This document shows, piece by piece, positions 1 through 6,070 of a stretch of 8,566 bases of DNA (the first letter of the stretch is position 1; every line of letters starts with the position of its first letter). The notes under the pieces are model-generated. The model ran no database searches. It saw nothing but the letters and a program-made list of their open reading frames with translations, and was not told the origin of the DNA. The translations under genes were made by a program, and so were the position numbers. This stretch comes from Candidatus Neomarinimicrobium atlanticum (GTDB lineage Bacteria > Fidelibacterota > Marinisomatia > Marinisomatales > Marinisomataceae), in NCBI GenBank assembly GCA_000402815.1, contig AQSA01000002.1, positions 85,470 through 94,035 of the forward strand. The letters are read 5' to 3'.

Positions 1-824
1 AGCAATACCGCTTCAAGTGTTTGAGGCTCAACAGGGCTTTGCCATTCTTTTCTACCTTGATAAGATAAGATTAAATGCTCCAAGCTCAATTTATCTTCAT
101 CTGGAAAACGTTTAACTTTTTTAATATAATTGTTTACGATATCTCTTGACAGGATAGCATTACCCACTAATCGCCTTTCATTTGATTTAGGATGAGAGAA
201 TCCCATATTAATTGAATACAGTTTACCAATTTGATGTAAACATGCTCCCGTTAAAAGCAAGTCTGTATCTACTTTATAATGCTTTCCTAAAATTTTAGAA
301 ATTTTTATCAATGAAACAGTTTGCTCAATTAAGCCACTTTGATAATTATATTGATATGAAATACTAGCTGGATAAACTTGAAATTTTTGTTTATGGTCTG
401 CCAATATTTTTTTTACCAATTTTCTTAAATGTACTTTTGATATTTGATCAATTTCTTTACCTAAATGTACCCACAATTGTTTTGCGTTTTTTCTAGAACT
501 TGGAATTAAGTCAGATGAACTGAAACCATATTTTGCATATTTTTCAATAGATGCTCTATTAATATTTTTAATTTTAATAAATATATTTTCACCATATTTA
601 TAGGTAGTGCCTTTTATAGCAACAGGATTTCCTATATCAAACTTTTTTGACAAAGATTCAACATTATCCCATAAACGAGCTCTTATCAATCCTGATTTAT
701 CTTGTAATAATAAATCAAGATAAATAGAACCGTCTTTTTTTCTTCTCATTTTTTTTTGCGTACAAAGATAGAAGCCTTGGAGCTTCATTCCAGAAACTAG
801 ATTACTAATGAGAATTGATTTCAT
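1..824 (-). CDS. YhaM-like OB-fold/HD-domain protein with degenerate HD active site (3' end beyond window)
   Basis: The frame stays open from ATG at 824 to the left edge: 274 codons visible, C-terminus missing. Residues 1-90 look like a nucleic-acid-binding OB fold (GFYLCTQKK near 17, LDLLLQDKSGLIRARLWD at 36-53). Residues 155-274 follow the HD domain of YhaM-type 3'-5' exoribonucleases (LLLTGACLHQIGK 189-201, HLILSYQGRKEWQSP 250-264). Compared with the YhaM consensus as I remember it, the metal ligands are replaced: the His of LEHT is Q168, the HD dyad is H197-Q198, the His of LLGH is N222, the HH of LSHHG is Y255-Q256, and the HH before SGL is also gone. Only H197 and H250 remain. Seen: no stop or frameshift, so not an obvious pseudogene. 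Inferred: RNA or DNA binding without hydrolysis. It starts 7 bases after the Fur-family gene and is probably the last visible operon member. The fold call is fairly secure; the function is not. Confidence 0.82.
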   Translation of the reverse strand, partial: MKSILISNLVSGMKLQGFYLCTQKKMRRKKDGSIYLDLLLQDKSGLIRARLWDNVESLSKKFDIGNPVAIKGTTYKYGENIFIKIKNINRASIEKYAKYGFSSSDLIPSSRKNAKQLWVHLGKEIDQISKVHLRKLVKKILADHKQKFQVYPASISYQYNYQSGLIEQTVSLIKISKILGKHYKVDTDLLLTGACLHQIGKLYSINMGFSHPKSNERRLVGNAILSRDIVNNYIKKVKRFPDEDKLSLEHLILSYQGRKEWQSPVEPQTLEAVL

Positions 825-831
825 TTAAAGA

Positions 832-1296
832 TTAACTCTCGGGATGATTGCACTTAGTACCTGTGCAGGTAGCAGATAGTTGATGGACTCTCTTTGTCAC
901 TTTAAGATTAAGATCTTTAGCAATTTTGTCTTCAATTTGTGAAATACTATTATCAAAAAACTCAAATAATTCTCCACAATCTTCACATACAATATGGTCA
1001 TGCTGAGGGGAAATAGTTTTCTTATTATGTTCATATAAGAATTTACCATCATCTAAAATAAGTTTTTTTAGGAGCCCGTGCTTTACAAAAACATCGATTG
1101 TTCTATATAAGGTCGCTCTTGAAACATTAATTTTTTTCTTTTTAAGAGAAGAAAGAATAGTTTCAATATCTCTATGTTTGTTAGTTGCAGAAAGTTCATC
1201 CCAAATGTCTAAGCGTTGCTTTGTAGCTCGCAAGCCTTCAGCTTTTAAGACTGATTCAACCTCAATATGAAATCTACATGGTATTAAATTTTCCAT
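832..1296 (-). CDS. Fur-family metal-responsive transcriptional regulator
   Basis: This 154-residue protein has the usual Fur length and layout: a winged-helix DNA-binding half (GLRATKQRLDIWDEL at 21-35, recognition helix near VSRATLYRTIDVFVKHGLL 58-76), then a metal-binding dimerisation half. The structural zinc cysteines are C104xxC107 and C144-x4-C149, the same spacing as E. coli Fur. Aligned by eye to E. coli Fur, the regulatory site H33/E81/H88/H90 is kept as H41/E89/H99/H101. The additional site H87/D89/E108/H125 is largely lost (Q98, D100, S119, R136). Iron, zinc, manganese or peroxide sensing (Fur, Zur, Mur, PerR) cannot be told apart, so no symbol is given. The gene starts at ATG 12 bases after the uvrD stop and ends 7 bases before the next start, so it is probably transcribed from the mltG promoter. 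No convincing Fur operator was seen in the upstream intergenic region. Confidence 0.93.
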   Translation of the reverse strand: MENLIPCRFHIEVESVLKAEGLRATKQRLDIWDELSATNKHRDIETILSSLKKKKINVSRATLYRTIDVFVKHGLLKKLILDDGKFLYEHNKKTISPQHDHIVCEDCGELFEFFDNSISQIEDKIAKDLNLKVTKRVHQLSATCTGTKCNHPES

Positions 1297-1308
1297 TATC
1301 CAAATTAG

Positions 1309-3474
1309 CTAATCTATTTTTTTTAGTCTAGCATATTTAACAATGAGCTTTTTTCTTAATCCGCCATCAAATTCAACACCGACTTTTTGATTCTCTCCTG
1401 TTCCGTTTAATACTAAAATAGTTCCAACGCCAAAAAGGTTATGTTGTACTTGATCGCCTACCTTAAAATCGTCAAACTCTGTTACAGTTCTAGATATTTG
1501 AATTGTTTTCTTACCACCAGAGCGTACAACTCTTTTAGTGTAAACTGTCTTATAAGGCTTAACCTTAATAACGTCTTCATTAATCTCACTTAAAAATTCA
1601 GATTGTATAAAAGATGATGTATTTAATGCGCCAAACTTCCTTCTATACTTTGCATTTAATAGATATACTCTTTCCATTGCTCTTGTTACTGCGACATAAA
1701 ATAATCTTCTTTCTTCTTCTAGTTGATCTGAATCATCATCCATACGTATTAAAGGAAATAATCCTTGCTCAAGACCAGTAACAAATACTGTTGAAAATTC
1801 TAATCCTTTAGCTGCATGTATAGTCATAAGTGTTACAGAATTTTTTTTATCATCCCAATCATCTAGATCTGTATAAAGCGATATTTCTTGCAAGAAATCT
1901 TTGAGATTACCACTTGAGTTATCTGCAAAACGATCAATACTTAATTTGAGCTCTTGGATATTATCATAGCGATCTTGTTCTGCGGGATTATTTTTATAGT
2001 AGTTTTCAATATTGAATTCTTCCAAAAGAGCACGTAATAATTCCTTGCAGTCTAATGTTTCTAGTAAGTCATGAAACTTATTGATTGATAAATAAAAACT
2101 TTCGATGGAGTCTTGTTGCTTACCTCGAAGTTTAATATCTCTACAAAATTTTAAGCTTTCAAATAGCGAGATATTTTTTTCTAGGGCAAGATTTTTAAAT
2201 ATAGTAATGGATTTCTCTCCGATACCTCGAACAGGAAAATTAATAATTCTTTTTAATGCAATATCATCATTTGGATTACATACCACAGTTAAGTAAGCCA
2301 GCACATCTTTAACTTCTTTTCTATCATAAAACTTAGTACCTCCAACAATATTATATGGAAGCCCTTCTTTCATCATAGTTTGTTCTATCATTCTAGATTG
2401 TGCATTTGTTCGATATAGTACAGCAAAGTCTTTGAATGCACCTTTATTAATCTTTATTTCGGTTTTTATGGAATCACAAATTGCATTTGCTTCATCTTCA
2501 TCGCTACCAGTAGAAATAAGTGAAATCTTTTCTCCTAGCCCTTTTGTAGCAACCAATTTTTTTTCTGCTCTATTAGTATTATTAGAAACTACGGACCATG
2601 CGCCATCAAGAATACGTTGAGTAGACCTATAATTCTTCTCTAATTTCACCTCGACTGCGTTTGGAAAAGTATCTTGAAAATTTGTTAAGATATTGTCAAT
2701 ATTTGCTCCTCTCCATCCATAAATAGACTGATCGTCATCTCCAACCACTGTGATATTTTGATGTTCTCCTCCAAGAAGACTGATAAGCTCAAATTGTGGA
2801 GAATTAGTATCTTGAAATTCATCAACTAATATATATTTCCATGCTTGCTGATATTTGTTTAATAGAGCTTTACTATGCTTAAATAACTTGATAGGCATTC
2901 CAATTAAATCATTAAAATCTACAGCATTATTAGATAATAATAATTCTGAGTATCGCTTATATACTTCTGCAATTTTTTCATCTTCGAAGGTATTAGCTTT
3001 AGATTCAACTTCTTCAACTGACATTGAAGCATTTTTAAATTTATCAAGTTGTGATCGAAGAAAATTAATATTTAGTTCTTTAAACTCTACAATATTTAAT
3101 TGCTCTACTACTTCTTTTAATAATGCCTTTTGATCAGCAACATCATAAATGGTAAAATCGCTATTATACTTATCATCTAAATAACTAATATGCATTCTTA
3201 AAATTCTAGCTCCAATCGAATGAAATGTACCAACATTTACACCGTCACAATTAATGCTATCTTTAATGCGCTCCCTCATCTCTGCTGCGGCTTTATTGGT
3301 AAATGTTAAAGCGAGGATCTCATTAGGCTTATAAATCTTATCTTTAATAAGATGCCATATTTTGTAAGTTAAAACTCTAGTCTTGCCGCTACCAGCGCCT
3401 GCAAATACAAGTACAGGATGTTTAACAGTTTTGACAGCTTTTAGTTGTTGAGTATTTAGATCAGTTAAATTCAT
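1309..3474 (-). CDS. uvrD: UvrD/PcrA-type superfamily 1 3'-5' DNA helicase
   Basis: At 721 residues this matches the normal length of UvrD/PcrA helicases, which use ATP to unwind DNA in nucleotide-excision and mismatch repair and strip proteins from DNA. All helicase motifs are present in order: Q motif (LNTQQLKAV, 6-14), Walker A AGAGSGKT (25-32), Ia LTFTNKAAAEMRERI (56-70), Ib GTFHS (82-86), Walker B DEFQDTN (218-224), III GDDDQSIYGWRGA (245-257), IV EKNYRST (279-285), V TIHAAKGLEF (551-560) and VI EERRLFYVAVTRA (587-599). Residues 671-720 form the Tudor-like C-terminal domain of the PcrA branch (VGDQVQHNLFGVGTI), so pcrA is an equally fair name. The ATG overlaps the mltG stop as ATGA, with a weak purine-rich site upstream, suggesting translational coupling. 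No nuclease domain or residue loss is visible; it looks fully active. Confidence 0.97.
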   Translation of the reverse strand: MNLTDLNTQQLKAVKTVKHPVLVFAGAGSGKTRVLTYKIWHLIKDKIYKPNEILALTFTNKAAAEMRERIKDSINCDGVNVGTFHSIGARILRMHISYLDDKYNSDFTIYDVADQKALLKEVVEQLNIVEFKELNINFLRSQLDKFKNASMSVEEVESKANTFEDEKIAEVYKRYSELLLSNNAVDFNDLIGMPIKLFKHSKALLNKYQQAWKYILVDEFQDTNSPQFELISLLGGEHQNITVVGDDDQSIYGWRGANIDNILTNFQDTFPNAVEVKLEKNYRSTQRILDGAWSVVSNNTNRAEKKLVATKGLGEKISLISTGSDEDEANAICDSIKTEIKINKGAFKDFAVLYRTNAQSRMIEQTMMKEGLPYNIVGGTKFYDRKEVKDVLAYLTVVCNPNDDIALKRIINFPVRGIGEKSITIFKNLALEKNISLFESLKFCRDIKLRGKQQDSIESFYLSINKFHDLLETLDCKELLRALLEEFNIENYYKNNPAEQDRYDNIQELKLSIDRFADNSSGNLKDFLQEISLYTDLDDWDDKKNSVTLMTIHAAKGLEFSTVFVTGLEQGLFPLIRMDDDSDQLEEERRLFYVAVTRAMERVYLLNAKYRRKFGALNTSSFIQSEFLSEINEDVIKVKPYKTVYTKRVVRSGGKKTIQISRTVTEFDDFKVGDQVQHNLFGVGTILVLNGTGENQKVGVEFDGGLRKKLIVKYARLKKID

Positions 3475-4472
3475 CGATTCTCTCTTTTATATTTTTTATA
3501 CAGCCTCTTTGCTTCTAAATGATCTTTTTCATTCGTAGTAAATACATGCGAGCCATCCCCTTGAGCTACGAAAAATAAATAGTCTGTTTCAGCGGGATAT
3601 AGTGCTGCTTTAATCGATTCAAATCCAGGATTATTAATAGGGCCTGGAGGCAATCCGTAGTTTAAATAAGTATTGTAAGGAGAAAAGCGTTTTAAATCTC
3701 TAAGACTTAAGGCTTTAGGTGGACCTTTAATTAAGTATTGTATAGTTGGATCTGCTTGTAATTTCATTCTTTTCTTTAGTCGATTATGATAGACTGAAGA
3801 TATAGTTACTCTTTCTTGATCAAGCAAAGCTTCCCCTTCAATAATCGACGCTAAAGTTACAACCTCATGCACCGTAAATCCTAGCTCATTTGTACGTTCC
3901 ATGAATGTTTTATCAAAGTTGATCCAAAATTCATTGATCATCGTTGTTAAAATTTCACGACTGCTTGAATTTTTAAAAAAGTAATAAGTGTCTGGGAAAA
4001 GATATCCTTCTAATGAAGACGCTTTAATATTGAACTCTGAAATAAATATTGGATCTATAAATAATCTATTATAGTCATCAGATTTCTCAAGTAGATTATT
4101 TGCATTGAGAAATATTTGCGCGGAAGAGGAACCTTCTGGTATTGTTAATCTAAGCCTAATTGGACCTTCCGTGAAAATTGTATGAATGATGTCTTTAGTA
4201 CTAACTTTACCTTCAACGGCAAATGTTCCAACTGGAATTTTATTTGATAAGCCGCGAAAAAAAACTCTATATTTAAAAAAAGATTTATTATTAATAATAT
4301 CTTTTTCATGCAAAAGATTTGTTACTGTATTTAATGACATCCCTTTTTCAATTACAAAAATAGTTTTATTGATTTCTTTATTAGCGGTGAAGAATATGCT
4401 CGATATAACAAGACAAAATGTTAGAAACAATCCATATATTGAATCACGATTACTATTATTATTGGCTACCAT
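3471..4472 (-). CDS. mltG: Endolytic murein transglycosylase MltG (YceG family)
   Basis: MltG cleaves nascent glycan strands in the periplasm, at the inner membrane, and is thought to set strand length. From the chosen ATG the protein has 333 residues, close to E. coli MltG. It has one N-terminal membrane helix (about 13-28), a LysM-like segment (about 38-87), the family motif LEGYLFPDTYYF (154-165), and the catalytic region LASIIEGEA (207-215) with the predicted catalytic glutamate at 212, followed by SSVYHNRL (225-232), LQADPTIQYL (238-247) and GLPPGPINNPG (273-283). A TTG at 4509-4511 would add 13 residues. I prefer ATG because a likely -10 box at 4521-4526 would put the transcript start only a few bases from that TTG. 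It is first in the four-gene operon and its TGA overlaps the uvrD ATG. The family call is firm; the exact start is moderately sure. Confidence 0.93.
   Translation of the reverse strand: MVANNNSNRDSIYGLFLTFCLVISSIFFTANKEINKTIFVIEKGMSLNTVTNLLHEKDIINNKSFFKYRVFFRGLSNKIPVGTFAVEGKVSTKDIIHTIFTEGPIRLRLTIPEGSSSAQIFLNANNLLEKSDDYNRLFIDPIFISEFNIKASSLEGYLFPDTYYFFKNSSSREILTTMINEFWINFDKTFMERTNELGFTVHEVVTLASIIEGEALLDQERVTISSVYHNRLKKRMKLQADPTIQYLIKGPPKALSLRDLKRFSPYNTYLNYGLPPGPINNPGFESIKAALYPAETDYLFFVAQGDGSHVFTTNEKDHLEAKRLYKKYKRENR
3480..3485 (-). promoter_or_regulatory. Putative ribosome binding site for uvrD inside the mltG 3' end
   Basis: On the minus strand AGAGAG lies 5 bases before the uvrD ATG, within the last codons of mltG. 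It is only a partial match to a Shine-Dalgarno sequence. Because the two genes overlap by 4 bases, re-initiation by ribosomes finishing mltG is an equally good explanation. Confidence 0.35.
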
Positions 4473-4520
4473 GAAGAACGAGAAATTAATTCTTTTATAG
4501 GCTGAAATCAATTGTAAGGA

Positions 4521-4526
4521 ATTATA
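4521..4526 (-). promoter_or_regulatory. Putative -10 element for the mltG-uvrD-fur-HD operon
   Basis: A perfect TATAAT on the minus strand lies about 48 bases upstream of the mltG ATG, in the 94-base divergent intergenic region (4473-4566). The matching -35 position (TCTTCT after a 17-base spacer) is poor, so the call rests mainly on the -10 and the location. On the plus strand the same region has TATATT at 4523-4528, which could serve the 70-residue gene, also with no clear -35. No operator palindrome was convincing. Confidence 0.35.
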
Positions 4527-4566
4527 TTTTTTGGAAACTAGCTAGAAGAAATTTAACTTAGCGTAA

Positions 4567-4779
4567 ATGACTACCAAAAATAAACAATCAATTAACTTGA
4601 AGTGGCCATATAAAACTAAAAATTATGTTTTGTTTGGAGCCGGAGTTTTCGTTATAATTGTGGGTTATTTGACAATGTATTTAGGAGAAGTTGATAGCTT
4701 TCAAAGTTTAGTCCTTTCTCCTCTGCTTTTATTAATCGGGTATTTAGTTCTTATTCCATATGCATTATTTAGTAAATAA
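4567..4779 (+). CDS. Small two-helix membrane protein (possibly DUF3098-like)
   Basis: This is a 70-residue protein of unknown function. A short basic N-terminus (residues 1-19, four lysines) is followed by two hydrophobic helices, about 20-39 (VLFGAGVFVIIVGYLTMYL) and 47-68 (SLVLSPLLLLIGYLVLIPYA), joined by a short polar loop (GEVDSF). The positive-inside rule suggests both ends face the cytoplasm. The pattern of a KxY entry to helix 1, glycines in both helices and a serine-proline at the start of helix 2 resembles small Bacteroidota proteins of the DUF3098 type, but that is from memory and tentative. It is divergent from mltG, and the tRNA-Asp gene begins 6 bases after its stop, so they may share a transcript. 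The start is the first ATG of the frame; there is no strong ribosome site. Confidence 0.75.
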   Translation: MTTKNKQSINLKWPYKTKNYVLFGAGVFVIIVGYLTMYLGEVDSFQSLVLSPLLLLIGYLVLIPYALFSK

Positions 4780-4785
4780 TTAAAT

Positions 4786-4859
4786 GGGGTAGTAGTTCAG
4801 CTGGTTAGAACGCCGGCCTGTCAAGCCGGAGGTCGCGGGTTCGAGTCCCGTCTATCCCG
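4786..4859 (+). tRNA. tRNA-Asp (anticodon GTC)
   Basis: A complete 74-base cloverleaf. The acceptor stem pairs GGGGTAG (4786-4792) with CTATCCC (4852-4858), with one G-T pair and discriminator G4859. The D stem is GTTC/GAAC. The anticodon stem is CCGGC/GCCGG around loop CTGTCAA, with anticodon GTC at 4820-4822. The T arm carries TTCGAGT. No CCA is encoded (the next bases are CAAA), so a CCA-adding enzyme must finish it. An intrinsic terminator follows about 28 bases downstream. No att-like repeat or integrase is next to it. Confidence 0.97.
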
Positions 4860-4887
4860 CAAATAAATAAAAGTAAGTAAATACGCT

Positions 4888-4916
4888 AAAAAGGAACTTT
4901 AATAGTTCCTTTTTTT
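4888..4916 (+). terminator. Intrinsic terminator after tRNA-Asp
   Basis: AGGAACT (4892-4898) pairs perfectly with AGTTCCT (4904-4910) around the 5-base loop TTAAT. The stem is preceded by an A-run and followed by a T-run, the classic rho-independent form. It should end the small-protein/tRNA transcript. The next start codon is only 14 bases beyond it, so the downstream gene needs either a promoter inside this short region or read-through. The A-run before the stem makes it partly usable on the minus strand too, but nothing converges on it there. Confidence 0.88.
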
Positions 4917-4930
4917 GTAAAAAATATAAA

Positions 4931-6019
4931 ATGAAAAATATTTATCAAATTGGAGCTGGGATGGTTGGAAGTGCTATGGCTGCCGACCTTTCACAAAATC
5001 ATAATCTTTTTTTAGCAGACTATGATGTAACTATTCTAGAAAAAATTCAGTCTAAAAATCCAAATATCCAAATCTCTCAGCTAGATGTAACCGATCAAGA
5101 ATCTCTTTCTGAATGGATTGCACCTGCTGACATTGTATTATTAGCTGTACCTGGTTTTTTAGGCTACAATGCACTAAAGACAATTATCAAAGCTGGAAAA
5201 GATGTGGTTGATATCTCATTTTCTCCTGAAAATGTTTTGAATCTGAACAGTCTTGCAAAAGAAAGAGGTGCAACTGTAATTGTAGATGCAGGTGTTGCTC
5301 CTGGAATTCCTAATTATCTTTTAGGCTTTTGGGATGCACAGTTAAACATAGAATCATTTGAATATTATGTTGGTGGACTTCCTAAAAATCCACAACCCCC
5401 GTTTAACTATAAGGCACCCTTCTCTCCAATAGATGTTATTGAAGAGTATATACGTCCTGCAAGAATGTTAATAGATCATGAAGTAATTACAGAGCCTGCA
5501 TTATCCGATATAGAGACAATGGAATTTGAAGATGCTGGTACACTAGAAGCATTCAATACTGACGGACTACGATCACTACTTTCAACAATGAACCATATCC
5601 CTAACTTGAAAGAAAAGACTTTGCGTTTTCCAGGTCATGCTAAATTAATGTTAGATTATCGTAATCAAGGTCTTTTTGATAAATCTAATATTGATAAGAC
5701 ATCTAAAAAATTATTTCAAGAATGGAAGTTAGAAGAAAATGAAATAGAGTTTACTGTACTGGATATTATAATTAAAGGTGAGATGAAAATGATTACTTAC
5801 CACCTATATGATGAATTTGATTTAAGCAGTCGCACTTCTTCTATGGCGCGTACCACAGGTTATACTGCGACAGCTAGTGTCAATTTAATTTTAGATAATT
5901 TATATAATAAATATGGAGTTTTTCCTCCAGAAATAGTTGGGGCAAACTCTAATTGTATGCAATTTATCTTAGAATATTTACGTCAAAGAAACGTAATAAT
6001 TTCTGAAAAGACCACTTAA
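4931..6019 (+). CDS. Saccharopine dehydrogenase / lysine 6-dehydrogenase family oxidoreductase
   Basis: A 362-residue NAD(P)-dependent enzyme. The N-terminal Rossmann fold has the dinucleotide motif GAGMVG (8-13), and the second strand ends in acidic residues (LFLADYD, 26-32), which favours NAD over NADP. Family signatures follow: VVDISF (92-97), VDAGVAPGIPNYLLG (118-132), YVGGLP then KAPFSPIDVIEEYIRPA (146-177), AFNTDGLRSLL (207-217), LRFPGHAKLM (231-240) and a C-terminal PPEIVG (332-337). The family includes saccharopine reductase, lysine 6-dehydrogenase and related amino-acid or polyamine enzymes. No partner lysine-pathway gene is nearby, so the substrate is open: lysine or saccharopine metabolism is likely, not shown. 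The ATG start puts the GxGxxG near the N-terminus as expected. There is no Shine-Dalgarno, only an A-rich leader just after the tRNA terminator. Confidence 0.9.
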   Translation: MKNIYQIGAGMVGSAMAADLSQNHNLFLADYDVTILEKIQSKNPNIQISQLDVTDQESLSEWIAPADIVLLAVPGFLGYNALKTIIKAGKDVVDISFSPENVLNLNSLAKERGATVIVDAGVAPGIPNYLLGFWDAQLNIESFEYYVGGLPKNPQPPFNYKAPFSPIDVIEEYIRPARMLIDHEVITEPALSDIETMEFEDAGTLEAFNTDGLRSLLSTMNHIPNLKEKTLRFPGHAKLMLDYRNQGLFDKSNIDKTSKKLFQEWKLEENEIEFTVLDIIIKGEMKMITYHLYDEFDLSSRTSSMARTTGYTATASVNLILDNLYNKYGVFPPEIVGANSNCMQFILEYLRQRNVIISEKTT

Positions 6020-6028
6020 TTCAAAGAG

Positions 6029-6049
6029 TTTTATGGCAATGTCATAAGA
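6029..6049. other. Short stem-loop between the dehydrogenase and lipoprotein genes
   Basis: TTATGGC (6031-6037) can pair with GTCATAA (6041-6047) around the loop AAT, with one G-U pair, extendable by two weaker pairs. It lies in the 51-base gap before the lipoprotein start. It lacks a following T-run on either strand, so it is not a standard terminator. It may be a weak processing or leader hairpin, or chance. Confidence 0.25.
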
Positions 6050-6070
6050 ATTATTGTAGATTTGTCGATT

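Noticed and set aside
2105..3133. Three short plus-strand open frames within the helicase gene
   Set aside because: They lie wholly opposite an intact uvrD with all motifs; their sequences look like antisense translation and lack ribosome sites.
4186..4500. Plus-strand 104-codon frame opposite the mltG N-terminus
   Set aside because: Its hydrophobic look is the mirror of the AT-rich mltG membrane-helix region; mltG on the other strand is clearly real.
4473..4511. TTG start extending MltG by 13 residues
   Set aside because: No ribosome site, and the likely -10 element would leave almost no leader; the ATG at 4472 gives the usual MltG length and topology.
4538..4545. CTAGCTAG perfect palindrome in the divergent intergenic region, considered as an operator
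   Set aside because: Only 8 bases, unlike known Fur operators, and such short palindromes are expected by chance.
4786..4859. tRNA-Asp as an integration site for a mobile element
   Set aside because: No direct repeat of the tRNA 3' end, integrase or foreign-looking gene is visible on either side.
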